A DNA stretch of 61,406 nucleotides, taken from assembly GCA_008363385.1 (NCBI GenBank), contig RHKY01000030.1, positions 1-61,406 on the forward strand, in the 5' to 3' direction. Source of the stretch: Acidobacteriota bacterium (lineage in GTDB: Bacteria > Acidobacteriota > Thermoanaerobaculia > UBA5066). Positions within the stretch are counted from its first letter, which is position 1; each line of letters opens with the position of its first letter. The position numbers were made by a program, and so were the translations under genes. Below are positions 53,858 through 61,406 of the stretch, piece after piece. The notes under the pieces were generated by a model. That model did no database searches, was not told where the DNA came from, and saw nothing but the letters and a program-made list of their open reading frames with translations.

Positions 53858-55302
53858 CTCGACGGACGACACCCCGCTCGCTCGCCGTCCTCCTCCTCCT
53901 GGCCGCGCCCGGGGCGGCGCGGGCTCAGATCGACTCCGCGCTCCTCTCCAAGGTGGTCTTCAACCTGGAGAGCCCGGGCGGCAAGTCGCTGGCGATGGGC
54001 GGCGCCTTCACGGCGATCGCCGACGACGCCACGGCCGGCCTGGCGAACCCCGCGGGCCTCGGGCTGCTGTCGACCGTCGAGGCCGGGATCTCGGCCAAGA
54101 GGTCCGACGACGTCGTGGGGCTCGTCACGGCGCGCTCGACCGCGACCGGCTCGGGCTTCCTGACGCCGTACCCGCCGGTCCGCGGGGTCAACTCGGACAT
54201 CGAGTCGGCCGCGTCCGGGCTCGAGTTCGCCGGCGTCGTGGTCCCGGTCTCGCGTCGGTTCGTCCTGGGGCTGACCTACGCCGAGAACCTCCGGTTCGAG
54301 GGCGATCCCGGCGACGAGGGCTACCAGTACGTCGAGCTGAGGGACAACCGTTCGGGCTCCGTCGGGACGCGGCGCGACTTCCTCTTCGAGTACCGCGAGT
54401 ACGGCCCCGTGTCGCTCACGAACCGGGTCCTGGCCCTCTCGGCGGCCTGGCGGGTGACGGACCGCGTCCGCGTCGGGGCCGGCGTCACCTGGAACCAGAC
54501 CCGCTTCGAACTCGGCGGGGACGCGGCGGGGCCGCACCGGATCGTCAGCCTCGCGTACCTCACCCCGACGATCGTCGACGTCCGGACGCTGACGCTCTCC
54601 GTGGAGGACTTCGCGGGGCAGTCGTGGGGCGGCGTCCTCGGCGTCCACGCCGACCTCGTCGAGGGGGGCGCCGTCTCGGTCGGCGCCGTCTTCCGGAGCG
54701 CCTCGCGCGCCGAGGGGACCCTCGTCCTCGGCGGAGACGTCCCCTCGTCGCTCCAGGGCCAGGAGCGGCGGCGCTTCACGTTCTCCGTCCCCCGCGACGC
54801 CGCCCTGGGCCTGGCCGTCCGGCCGGTCCCGGGGCTGACCGTCTCGGCGGAAGGGCAGTGGGTGGACTACGGCGGCGTCTTCGGCGAGGAGCTCCCCGTC
54901 AGCAGCTTCGACGGCCTGGCGGGCCCGCCGCCGGGAGTCCCGGTGGAGAGCGTCCTGCCGGACCTGTCGAGGGCCGAGGACGCCTTCGTCCCGAGGGTCG
55001 GCCTCGAGTACGTCGCCACGGCGGGAAGCACGCTCCTGGCCTTCCGGCTCGGATACCACCGCGAGCCCGCCCACGGGGTCACTGCGGACCTCTACGTCAC
55101 CGACGCGAACGGGGCGCGGTACGACGTCGACGACCCGCCCTATTCGCAGGCGGTGCGCACCGTCTACGACGGAGGGAGGGCCGACGACCGCTTCAGCGGG
55201 GGGATCGGCGCGACCGTGTTCCGGAACCTCTCCTTCGACCTGGCCTTCGACGTGGGACGGTCGGGGAGGGTGGTGGCGGGGTCGCTCTTCTACCGGTTCT
55301 GA
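53854..55302 (+). CDS. FadL/OmpP1-like outer-membrane beta-barrel protein
   Basis: 482 residues. The signal peptide ends at ARAQ. GKSLAMGGAFTAIADDATAGLANPAGLG is the conserved N-terminal block of the OmpP1/FadL/TodX family, where a plug region precedes the barrel. Alternating amphipathic strands fill the rest, and the chain ends in YRF with a C-terminal aromatic, as outer-membrane insertion signals do. Family members transport hydrophobic compounds; the cargo is unknown. The ATG overlaps the kinase stop (ATGA), so secreted protein, kinase and barrel form one coupled group. A hairpin repeat begins at its stop codon. Confidence 0.88.
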   Translation: MTRRTTPRSLAVLLLLAAPGAARAQIDSALLSKVVFNLESPGGKSLAMGGAFTAIADDATAGLANPAGLGLLSTVEAGISAKRSDDVVGLVTARSTATGSGFLTPYPPVRGVNSDIESAASGLEFAGVVVPVSRRFVLGLTYAENLRFEGDPGDEGYQYVELRDNRSGSVGTRRDFLFEYREYGPVSLTNRVLALSAAWRVTDRVRVGAGVTWNQTRFELGGDAAGPHRIVSLAYLTPTIVDVRTLTLSVEDFAGQSWGGVLGVHADLVEGGAVSVGAVFRSASRAEGTLVLGGDVPSSLQGQERRRFTFSVPRDAALGLAVRPVPGLTVSAEGQWVDYGGVFGEELPVSSFDGLAGPPPGVPVESVLPDLSRAEDAFVPRVGLEYVATAGSTLLAFRLGYHREPAHGVTADLYVTDANGARYDVDDPPYSQAVRTVYDGGRADDRFSGGIGATVFRNLSFDLAFDVGRSGRVVAGSLFYRF

Positions 55303-55369
55303 AGTGGACAGGGAGAACCCGGGACCGCCCGGGTTCTCCCTCGCCGCTGCGCGGCTCCCACTCCGCGGC
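55299..55369. repeat. REP-like double-hairpin repeat, copy 1
   Basis: GGGAGAACCCGGG and CCCGGGTTCTCCC (55311-55340) form perfect 13-bp arms around ACCG, followed by GCCGC-tgc-GCGGC. Positions 55299-55359 are identical over 61 bases to 57040-57100, including the stop codon of the gene before each. The remainder to 55369 is shared with copy 2 only. Confidence 0.88.
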
Positions 55370-55411
55370 GGCGGAGAGGCGGGCCCGCTGACGCGGGCCG
55401 GCGACGTGTCC

Positions 55412-55470
55412 GGGAGAACCCGGGACCGCCCGGGTTCTCCCTCGCCGCTGCGCGGCTCCCACTCCGCGGC
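55412..55470. repeat. REP-like double-hairpin repeat, copy 2
   Basis: Contains the same 59 bases as 55311-55369, in the same orientation, 101 bases downstream of copy 1. It lacks the AGTGGACA stretch that precedes copies 1 and 3 and has GTGTCC instead. The two copies fill most of the 191-bp gap before the convergent UDP-xylose synthase gene and could stop transcription from either side. Confidence 0.88.
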
Positions 55471-55493
55471 CCCTCTCCGCTCGGGGCCGGGAA

Positions 55494-56423
55494 TCAGGCG
55501 CGAGAGCGGAAGAAGTCGAGGGTCTCCTTCAGGCCCTCGCGCAGGGGGACCTTCGGCTCCCATCCGAGGCGCGAGCGGGCGAGGGTGATGTCGGGCCGGC
55601 GCTGCTTCGGGTCGTCCGTCGGCAGGGGCTTGTGGACGATCGTGGAGGCGCCGCCCGTCAGCTCCTGGATCGCGCGGGCGAACTCCAGGATCGACATCTC
55701 CGCCGGGTTGCCGACGTTCACGGGCTCGGCGACGTCGGAGAGGAGCAGGCGGTAGATGCCGTCGATCAGGTCGGAGACGAAGCAGAACGAGCGGGTCTGC
55801 GAGCCGTCGCCGAAGACGGTCAGCGGCTCGCCCCGGAGCGCCTGGTTGATCAGCGACGGCACGACGCGGCCGTCGTTCGGGCGCATCCGCGGGCCGTAGG
55901 TGTTGAAGATCCTCACGATCCGGGTGTCCACGCCGTGGAAGTTCCGGTAGGCCACCGTCATCGCCTCGGCGAACCGCTTCGCCTCGTCGTAGCAGCCCCT
56001 CGGCCCGACGGGGTTGACGTTCCCCCAGTAGCTCTCCGGCTGCGGGTGGACGAGGGGGTCCCCGTAGACCTCGGAGGTCGAGGCCAGGAGGAACCGGGCC
56101 TTCTTCGCGCGCGCGAGCCCCAGCGCCTTGTGGGTCCCGAGCGCCCCGACCTTCAGCGTCTGGATCGGGATCTGGAGGTAGTCGATCGGCGAGGCGGGGG
56201 AAGCGAAGTGGAGGATCGCGTCGACGGGGCCGTCGAGGTAGATGTACTCGGTGACGTCGTGGAGGAGGAACCGGAACCGGGGGTTCCCGGCCAGGTGGGC
56301 GATGTTCTTCACGTCGCCCGTGATCAGGTTGTCTAGGCCGACGACGGTGTGCCCCTCCGCGAGGAGGCGGTCGGTCAGGTGGCTGCCGAGGAAACCGGCG
56401 GCGCCGGTGACGACGATGCGCAT
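55494..56423 (-). CDS. uxs: UDP-glucuronate decarboxylase (UDP-xylose synthase)
   Basis: 309 residues of the extended SDR family. The NAD loop is GAAGFLG (7-13), the catalytic region is STSEVYGDP (115-123) and the active-site pair is Y145/K149 in CYDEAKR. The sequence blocks [17 protein letters not shown] and [15 protein letters not shown] are characteristic of UDP-xylose synthase among short-chain epimerases. It makes UDP-xylose from UDP-glucuronate, the product of the dehydrogenase at 59945-61243. It has its own start region at 56424-56524, divergent from a small secreted protein. Confidence 0.93.
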   Translation of the reverse strand: MRIVVTGAAGFLGSHLTDRLLAEGHTVVGLDNLITGDVKNIAHLAGNPRFRFLLHDVTEYIYLDGPVDAILHFASPASPIDYLQIPIQTLKVGALGTHKALGLARAKKARFLLASTSEVYGDPLVHPQPESYWGNVNPVGPRGCYDEAKRFAEAMTVAYRNFHGVDTRIVRIFNTYGPRMRPNDGRVVPSLINQALRGEPLTVFGDGSQTRSFCFVSDLIDGIYRLLLSDVAEPVNVGNPAEMSILEFARAIQELTGGASTIVHKPLPTDDPKQRRPDITLARSRLGWEPKVPLREGLKETLDFFRSRA

Positions 56424-56524
56424 CGGAAGGGATATTAGGTCATCTCTTTTTCGCCCGATGCGGGCCCGGCGCAGGGCAGAATACCGGCGCGGAGGGGTCC
56501 CGGCAGGGGACCCGGGAGGTGGTC

Positions 56525-57043
56525 ATGGCCGGACGCGGTCGGTCTCGCGGTCTCGTGCTCGCGGCGCTCCTCGGCCTTCTCGTCCTTCCCCTTCCTGTCG
56601 CCGCTCAGGAGGCGGAGGCCCCGCCCGAGGCGCCGTTCGACGGCCTCTGGGGCCTCAACGAGAAGGCGAGCCGCGACGTCCCGGAGTCCGCGAAAGGCGT
56701 CGACCTGAAGATCGCGATCAAGGGAAACCAGTTCATCATGCAGCGCCTCGTCATGGGCAAGCCCGTGGGCGACGCCTTCGCCCTGATGCTGGACGGCAAG
56801 ACGCGCGAGATGGAGCTGGGCGGCGGCAAGCGCGCCATGGTGGACGGGCGCTGGGCCAAGGAGCACTGGGTGATCGAGCAGAACGTCCGGATGCTGACTT
56901 CGACCGGCCCTGGACTTCCCCCGGTCCAGAGGACGGTGAACACCGTCTCGCCGGACGGTCAGACGCTCACGCGCGTCCAGACCACCCATCACTTCGGTCG
57001 GTCCGAGGAGCGGGTGCTGGTCTACCGGCGCAAGCCGAGCTGA
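56525..57043 (+). CDS. Small secreted protein of unknown function
   Basis: 172 residues with a Sec signal peptide ending near PVAAQ (residue about 26). The mature part looks like a small beta-barrel: FDGLWGLNEKASRD, LKIAIKGNQFIMQRL, KTREMELGGGKRAMV and VQTTHHFGRSEERVLVYRR. The 'G.W.ln..aS.d' opening is common in exported proteins of Acidobacteriota, but no function is known. ATG 56525 is preferred because GGAGGT ends five bases before it. The 61-bp repeat copy begins at its stop codon. Confidence 0.8.
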   Translation: MAGRGRSRGLVLAALLGLLVLPLPVAAQEAEAPPEAPFDGLWGLNEKASRDVPESAKGVDLKIAIKGNQFIMQRLVMGKPVGDAFALMLDGKTREMELGGGKRAMVDGRWAKEHWVIEQNVRMLTSTGPGLPPVQRTVNTVSPDGQTLTRVQTTHHFGRSEERVLVYRRKPS

Positions 57044-57100
57044 AGTGGACAGGGAGAACCCGGGACCGCCCGGGTTCTCCCTCGCCGCTGCGCGGCTCCC
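57040..57100. repeat. REP-like double-hairpin repeat, copy 3
   Basis: Identical over 61 bases to 55299-55359, starting one base before and including the TGA of the upstream gene. The large hairpin is 57052-57081. Beyond it the sequence departs into GCAGCGC instead of the ACTCCGCGGC of the other copies, so this copy is 3'-truncated. Confidence 0.88.
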
Positions 57101-57287
57101 CGCAGCGCTTCCGGGGCCTGGGGGGACGTCTTTCGTTTGATTCGTGGGCACGGCCGGTGCGCAGTCCTGACGGGTGGGTCTTGGCTGGACCCCCCAGACA
57201 CCTCTGGATCGGGTTTTGACCACCTCGTTCTGTCCGCGGCATCAGAGCTGACCCACGGCTGGCCTGGTTTCGACCGATTCTCGCTGG

Positions 57288-57300
57288 CACCGAAGGTGCT
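57288..57300 (+). promoter_or_regulatory. Conserved inverted repeat upstream of the first metalloprotease
   Basis: GCACC-gaa-GGTGC lies 41 bases before the ATG. The nearly matching sequence GCACCGAACGTGC sits 42 bases before the second protease's ATG, although the surrounding DNA differs. It could be an operator or a leader-RNA hairpin shared by both genes. Confidence 0.45.
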
Positions 57301-57341
57301 CTACGAGGGTGGCCCCGAGAGGCCGAGCTGAGGAGAGAGAG

Positions 57342-58304
57342 ATGAAGCTTCGGAAGTGGATCGTGGTGGTCGCCCTGGTCCTGCCCGTCATCGCCATGCT
57401 GCCGGCGATTGCCGAAGAAAACGACCAGTTGGGTGGTAGGCCCGACACGCGCATCGACGTGCCGTTCGTGTTCGAGGGCGTCGAGTACATCAGCCAGGAG
57501 GAGTTCGTTCGCTCCGGCCGCCGCTGCGGAACGCACGACCTCGACGAGCAGGAGATGGCTCGCATCGAGGAAGAGGTCGCCACGGCGGCCCTCTGGGCGC
57601 GCGAGGGCTCCTCGGCTGCCGTCACGGGCGGGACGATCAGCGTCTACGTCCACGTCATCACGAACACGTCCGGGGCCGGAAACGTCTCCGACTCGCGGAT
57701 CAACCAGCAGATCTCGGTCCTGAACGGCGCCTACAACGGCTGGGGCTGGCACTTCGTCCTGGCGGGTGTCGACCGGACCGCGAACAACACCTGGTACACG
57801 GTCGGCTACGGCACGACGGCCGAGTCCCAGATGAAGAACGCCCTCCGCAAGGGCACGGCGGACGACCTGAACCTCTACGTCGCCAACATCGGCGGCGGAC
57901 TCCTCGGCTGGGCGACCTTCCCCTCCAGCTACTCCTCGAAGCCCAAGATGGACGGCGTCGTCCTCCTCAACGAGTCCCTCCCCGGCGGCTCGGCCGACCC
58001 GTACAACCTCGGCGACACGGGAACCCACGAGGTCGGGCACTGGATGGGCCTCTACCACACGTTCCAGGGCGGCTGCAAGACGGGATCGAACGCCGGCGAC
58101 TACGTGGCCGACACCCCGGCCGAGCGCTCGGCCGCCTACGGGTGCCCGGCGGGCCGCGACACCTGCACCGGCAGCAAGTACCCCGGCCAGGACCCGATCT
58201 ACAACTTCATGGACTACACCGACGACGACTGCATGTACCAGTTCACCTCGGGCCAGGACGCCCGGATGGACGCGCAGTTCACGACCTACCGGTACGGCAA
58301 GTAA
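57342..58304 (+). CDS. Secreted M43-family (pappalysin/ulilysin-like) zinc metalloprotease, copy 1
   Basis: 320 residues. A Sec signal peptide (about 1-24) is followed by a propeptide with GRRCGTHDL (C62), the 'RCGT' cysteine switch that blocks the zinc in M43 proenzymes. The active site is [11 protein letters not shown] (229-239) with the third His, and the Met-turn is NFMDY (M290). Cysteines in [16 protein letters not shown] and DDDC probably form disulfides. AGGAGAGAG precedes ATG 57342. It is a close paralogue of the gene at 58832, differing by scattered substitutions and a two-residue gap, and ends in a strong terminator. Confidence 0.93.
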   Translation: MKLRKWIVVVALVLPVIAMLPAIAEENDQLGGRPDTRIDVPFVFEGVEYISQEEFVRSGRRCGTHDLDEQEMARIEEEVATAALWAREGSSAAVTGGTISVYVHVITNTSGAGNVSDSRINQQISVLNGAYNGWGWHFVLAGVDRTANNTWYTVGYGTTAESQMKNALRKGTADDLNLYVANIGGGLLGWATFPSSYSSKPKMDGVVLLNESLPGGSADPYNLGDTGTHEVGHWMGLYHTFQGGCKTGSNAGDYVADTPAERSAAYGCPAGRDTCTGSKYPGQDPIYNFMDYTDDDCMYQFTSGQDARMDAQFTTYRYGK

Positions 58305-58328
58305 GCCCCCGCCAACGCGCGGAAAGGG

Positions 58329-58356
58329 AAGGGGAGGCGCCTCGGCGCCTCCCCTT
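58329..58356 (+). terminator. Rho-independent terminator after metalloprotease 1
   Basis: AAGGGGAGGCGCC-tcgg-type stem: AAGGGGAGGCGCC pairs with GGCGCCTCCCCTT around a short loop, followed by CTTG. The 3' T-run is short, but the 13-bp stem is perfect. The same element follows the second protease. Confidence 0.8.
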
Positions 58357-58776
58357 CTTGCTGTTTGCCCGGCACGAGTCTCGACCAGCGGGGCCAGGAC
58401 TGCTCGAGGGGGGGACGGGGACCCGAGCGAGGCGCAAGGGCGGAGTCCCGAGCCAGGGTCCGAAGGAAGCGTGGAGCGAGACCCGCCCCGAAGCGCCCCC
58501 GGGGTTGGAGGCCCGTCGCAGCCCGACCGGCCGGCGGCCGACGCACGGGCCTCCCGCGGAGGGTGCGTCCCGGCTCCCGTGGGCAGCGCGTGGGTCGTTT
58601 GGAGACCCGACGAACCGCCGCACACCCCGGGCGCATCGCGGACACCGTGCGACAGCAAAGATTGGGTTCCAAACGGGCCCGGCCGATGCCGCTCCGTCGG
58701 AGCCTGACCCTGGCTGCGCCGCTCGGGAACCTTCTTCGGCTCTCCCTCTGACCCTTTTTTTCAGCTCAAACTCATG

Positions 58777-58789
58777 GCACCGAACGTGC
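58777..58789 (+). promoter_or_regulatory. Conserved inverted repeat upstream of the second metalloprotease
   Basis: GCACCGAACGTGC, 42 bases before the ATG, matching 57288-57300 in 12 of 13 positions and at the same distance from the start codon. One change (C for G) weakens the hairpin to GCAC/GTGC, so the primary sequence rather than the stem is conserved. Confidence 0.45.
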
Positions 58790-58831
58790 ACGGCTGGAGT
58801 GCCCTCGAGGCAATACACGGAGGAAACAGAG

Positions 58832-59788
58832 ATGAAGCTTCGGAACTGGATCGCGGTCGGCGCCGTCGCCCTGCCCCTCCTCGCGGTCTTCCCGGCCTTT
58901 GCCGAGGAGAAGGACCCCCTTGGCCAGAGGCCCGACCCCCGCCTCGACGTCCCCTTCCTCTTCGAGGGCGTCGAGTACGTCAACCAGGAGGAGTTCGTCC
59001 GGAGCGGCCGCCGCTGCGCCACGCACGACCTCGACGAGGAGCAGATGGCGCGCGTCGAGGACGAGCTCGCCACGACGGCGATCTGGGCGCGCGAGGGCTC
59101 CTCGGCGATGGTGACGGGCGGGACGGTCAACGTCTACTTCCACGTCATCACGAGCACCTCCGGGGCCGGCAACGTCTCGGACCAGCAGATCAACGGCCAG
59201 ATCAGCGTCCTGAACGGGGCTTACAGCAAGTGGGGCTGGAACTTCGTCCTGGCGGGCGTCGACCGGACGGCGAACAACAGCTGGTACACGGTCGGCTACG
59301 GGACGACGGCCGAGCGTGACATGAAGACCGCGCTCCGCAGGGGGACGGCGGACGACCTGAACCTCTACAGCGCCAACCTGGGCGGCGGCCTCCTCGGCTG
59401 GGCGACGTTCCCGTCGAGCTACAGGTCGAGCCCGGCGATGGACGGCGTCGTCCTCCTCTACTCGTCGCTCCCGGGCGGCTCGGCGGCCCCGTACAACGAG
59501 GGCGACACGGCCACACACGAGGTCGGGCACTGGATGGGCCTGTACCACACGTTCCAGGGGGGCTGCAAGAACACCTCCAAGAGCGGCGACTACGTGACGG
59601 ACACCCCGGCCGAGAAGTCGCCGGCCTACGGCTGCCCGACGGGGCGCGACTCCTGCACGAGGCTCGCGGGCCTGGACCCGGTCACGAACTTCATGGACTA
59701 CTCCGACGACGACTGCATGTTCCAGTTCTCGGCGGGGCAGGACGCGCGGATGGACTCGATGTTCACGACCTACCGGTACGGCAAGTAG
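58832..59788 (+). CDS. Secreted M43-family zinc metalloprotease, copy 2
   Basis: 318 residues with the same plan as copy 1: signal peptide, propeptide cysteine switch GRRCATHDL (C62; Ala replaces Gly), active site [11 protein letters not shown] at 229-239, and Met-turn NFMDYSDDDC. The alignment is gapless up to the loop after DSCT, where it is two residues shorter. AGGAAACAG precedes the ATG at 58832, and the upstream frame is not homologous to anything. As M43 proteases are self-activating and secreted, the pair probably degrades extracellular protein or processes surface proteins. Confidence 0.93.
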   Translation: MKLRNWIAVGAVALPLLAVFPAFAEEKDPLGQRPDPRLDVPFLFEGVEYVNQEEFVRSGRRCATHDLDEEQMARVEDELATTAIWAREGSSAMVTGGTVNVYFHVITSTSGAGNVSDQQINGQISVLNGAYSKWGWNFVLAGVDRTANNSWYTVGYGTTAERDMKTALRRGTADDLNLYSANLGGGLLGWATFPSSYRSSPAMDGVVLLYSSLPGGSAAPYNEGDTATHEVGHWMGLYHTFQGGCKNTSKSGDYVTDTPAEKSPAYGCPTGRDSCTRLAGLDPVTNFMDYSDDDCMFQFSAGQDARMDSMFTTYRYGK

Positions 59789-59812
59789 GTCGCAGCGCAC
59801 GCGCGGAAAAGG

Positions 59813-59840
59813 AAGGGGAGGCGCCTCGGCGCCTCCCCTT
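59813..59840 (+). terminator. Rho-independent terminator after metalloprotease 2
   Basis: AAGGGGAGGCGCC and GGCGCCTCCCCTT form a perfect stem, followed by TTCC, giving a four-T run. It is nearly identical to the terminator at 58329-58356, so the duplication unit included the terminator. It also faces the convergent dehydrogenase gene. Confidence 0.85.
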
Positions 59841-59944
59841 TTCCGTGGCGGGCCGCTGGCGGGGCGTTCGCTTCGCGGGTACGGGGGTAGACCGCGCCGC
59901 GGGCGCAGGGGGGAGCGACTCGGTGTCGGTGCCCCTGCTTCGCG

Positions 59945-61243
59945 TCAGCCCCTCCCGAGGCCGACGTAGTTCCAGCCGAGCCGGCGCATCTCCTTCGGCT
60001 CGTACAGGTTCCTCAGGTCGACGAAGGTCTTCGACTTCATCGTCCGCTCCAGCCGGTCGAGGTCGAGCTTGCGGAACTGGTTCCAGTCGGTGGCCAGGAC
60101 GAGGGCGTCGGCCCCTTCCACGGCCGAGTAGACGTCGTCGGCGAACGTGACGCCCGAGAGGACGGCCCTGGAGTTCTCCATCGCCGCCGGGTCGTAGGCC
60201 GCCACGGAAGCGCCGCGGGCCTGCAGGTCTTCGATCAGCTTCAGGCTCGCGCTCTCGCGGATGTCGTCGGTCTCGGGCTTGAAGGCGAGGCCGAGGACGG
60301 CGACGCGCTTGCCCGCGAGGCCCCCGCAGACGGCGTCCACCTTCTCGACCATCCTCGCCTTCACCTTCTGGTTGACGTCGAGGACGGCCTCCATGATCTC
60401 GAAGGCGTAGCCGTTCCGGCGCGCCAGGTCGACGACGCCCGAGGAGTCCTTCGGGAAGCAGGAGCCGCCGAAGCCGGGGCCGGGCGCCAGGAACTGCGGC
60501 CCGATCCGCTTGTCGAGCCCCATCCCGCGCGCCACGTCCTTGACGTCGGCCCCCATCCGCTCGCAGAGGATCGCGATCTCGTTGACGAAGGAGATCTTCA
60601 CGGAGAGGAAGCCGTTCGACGCGTACTTGATCAGCTCGGCGGACTCGACGTCGGTCACGACGAACGGGACGCCCGCCGTCTGGAGCGGCGAGTAGACGTC
60701 CTTGACGATGGCGATCGCCTCCTCGTCCCGCGAGCCGATCACGACCCGGTCGGGGCGCATGAAGTCCTCGATCGCCGAGCCCTCCCGGAGGAACTCCGGG
60801 TTGGAGACGACGGAGAACTTGAAGCGGCCGTTCTTCGTCCGGAGGATCTCCTCGATCTGCTTGCCGGTCCCGGTCGGCACGGTCGACTTCGTGACCACGA
60901 CCTTGTAGCCGTTCATGTGCTCGGCGATCGAGGTGGCCACGCCGAAGATGTACGAGAGGTCGGGCGAGCCGTCCTCCTTCGGCGGGGTGCCGACCGCGAT
61001 GAAGATCACGAGCGCCCGCTCGATCGCCTCCTTGATGTCCATGGAGAAGTGGAGGCGCCCGGCCTTCTCGTTCTTGTGGATCAGCTCCTCGAGGCCCGGC
61101 TCGTAGATCGGCGAGACACCCCTTCTCAGCATCTCGACCTTCGCCGCGTCGTTGTCGATGCAGGTGACGTCCATTCCGAAGTCGGCCAGGCACGCTCCGG
61201 TCACGAGGCCGACGTAGCCCGTGCCGACCATGCAGATGTTCAT
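59945..61243 (-). CDS. ugd: UDP-glucose 6-dehydrogenase
   Basis: 432 residues of the UDP-glucose/GDP-mannose dehydrogenase family. The NAD loop is GTGYVGL (7-13), the catalytic cysteine is C262 in GPGFGGSCFPKD, and the conserved KSTVPTGT, NPEFLREGSA and AFKPETDDIRES blocks are present. It oxidises UDP-glucose to UDP-glucuronate, the substrate of the UDP-xylose synthase about 3.5 kb away on the same strand. AGGAGGACC-type sequence upstream of ATG 61243 gives a good ribosome binding site. Confidence 0.96.
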   Translation of the reverse strand: MNICMVGTGYVGLVTGACLADFGMDVTCIDNDAAKVEMLRRGVSPIYEPGLEELIHKNEKAGRLHFSMDIKEAIERALVIFIAVGTPPKEDGSPDLSYIFGVATSIAEHMNGYKVVVTKSTVPTGTGKQIEEILRTKNGRFKFSVVSNPEFLREGSAIEDFMRPDRVVIGSRDEEAIAIVKDVYSPLQTAGVPFVVTDVESAELIKYASNGFLSVKISFVNEIAILCERMGADVKDVARGMGLDKRIGPQFLAPGPGFGGSCFPKDSSGVVDLARRNGYAFEIMEAVLDVNQKVKARMVEKVDAVCGGLAGKRVAVLGLAFKPETDDIRESASLKLIEDLQARGASVAAYDPAAMENSRAVLSGVTFADDVYSAVEGADALVLATDWNQFRKLDLDRLERTMKSKTFVDLRNLYEPKEMRRLGWNYVGLGRG

Positions 61244-61295
61244 CGTTCTGGGTCCTCCTGGTCCCGGTTCCCCGGACGGGGCCGGCGCGCGCAGT

Positions 61296-61406
61296 TTACT
61301 GCGTCCGGTGCGGGCCGCCGGGGCCGAAGGGGCGCCGGAAGATCCCGAACAGGTCCCGGCGCGAGACCTCGCGGGGCGGCCCGGCCCCAGCCGGGCGGGC
61401 CGCCCC
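61296..61406 (-). CDS. C-terminal end of a possible gene cut by the right window edge
   Basis: The last 111 bases read as an open frame of 36 codons ending in TAA, with a sequence around PREVSRRDLFGIFRRPFGPG. It is Arg/Pro-rich and shows no domain. It lies 52 bp before the ugd start and on the same strand, where the 3' end of an upstream gene would be expected. High-GC DNA gives long chance frames, so support is weak. Confidence 0.35.
   Translation of the reverse strand, partial: GAARPAGAGPPREVSRRDLFGIFRRPFGPGGPHRTQ

Larger units (their letters stand above)
58305..58831. other. 527-bp spacer between the twin metalloproteases
   Basis: The first 50 bases hold a terminator. The rest has no convincing coding capacity: frames open on both strands show no domain and are compositionally GC-biased. 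Just before the second gene there is a T-rich stretch (CCCTTTTTTTTC near 58755) and the conserved inverted repeat at 58777. The second protease therefore very likely has its own promoter here, but I could not pick a definite -35/-10 pair. Confidence 0.65.

Noticed and set aside
47059-55302. A toxin-antitoxin, phage-defence or secretion (T6SS-like) island around the FHA and kinase genes
   Set aside because: FHA and kinase genes can mark T6SS loci, but no Tss, Hcp or VgrG component, nuclease or toxin fold is present.

Overview
This 61.4 kb window is very GC-rich and densely coded. It comes from a Gram-negative-type bacterium with a periplasm and outer membrane: there are multihaem c-type cytochromes, TAT and Sec signal peptides, and an outer-membrane beta-barrel. 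Alternative complex III, a fused ccoNO oxidase, a PEGA-tailed Ser/Thr kinase, a secreted protein built of repeated beta-sandwich modules and abundant GTG/TTG starts with 4-bp start/stop overlaps all fit an Acidobacteriota-like organism (for example a Thermoanaerobaculia or Holophagae relative). Myxococcota or Gemmatimonadota cannot be excluded; this is inference without a marker-gene tree. I saw no rRNA, tRNA, CRISPR array, insertion sequence or prophage.

Region 1 (1-17.0 kb, minus strand) is one nearly gapless respiratory operon. Transcription runs from ccoNO (16966) through ccoQ, ccoP, ccoG, ccoH, ccoI and ccoS, then actA-actB-actC-actD-actE-actF, and ends in a second FixH-like protein and a TauE/SafE-type membrane protein. 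It encodes a complete aerobic branch: quinol to alternative complex III to cytochrome c to cbb3 oxidase, plus oxidase assembly and copper-delivery factors. A 626-bp non-coding stretch with a perfect palindrome lies upstream.

Region 2 (17.6-36.5 kb) holds an unknown 131-aa protein and an MBL-fold hydrolase, then a block of five polytopic GT-C-type glycosyltransferases. Next come a malic enzyme/phosphotransacetylase fusion (maeB) and a glycan cluster: GT2, GT4-like transferase, polyprenyl-phosphate sugar transferase, O-antigen-ligase-like protein with a TPR tail, an alpha/beta hydrolase and a NusG-family antiterminator paralogue. Three tandem copies of an 84-85 bp hairpin repeat separate the convergent arms.

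Region 3 (36.5-47.0 kb) is housekeeping and signalling: mutY, an ECF-like sigma factor, a CBM9-like protein, an alkaline-phosphatase-superfamily phosphodiesterase, a CHAD protein, a PAS-GGDEF-EAL protein, a GNAT acetyltransferase and a uvrA.

Region 4 (47.0-61.4 kb) is an envelope and signalling region: FHA-RDD protein, TPR protein, 1030-aa secreted modular protein, Ser/Thr kinase with PEGA-like tail, FadL-like outer-membrane protein, UDP-xylose synthase, a small secreted protein, twin M43-family metalloproteases and UDP-glucose dehydrogenase. Ugd and Uxs together would supply UDP-glucuronate and UDP-xylose to the glycosyltransferases. REP-like double-hairpin repeats are scattered between genes here. 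Both window edges cut genes.
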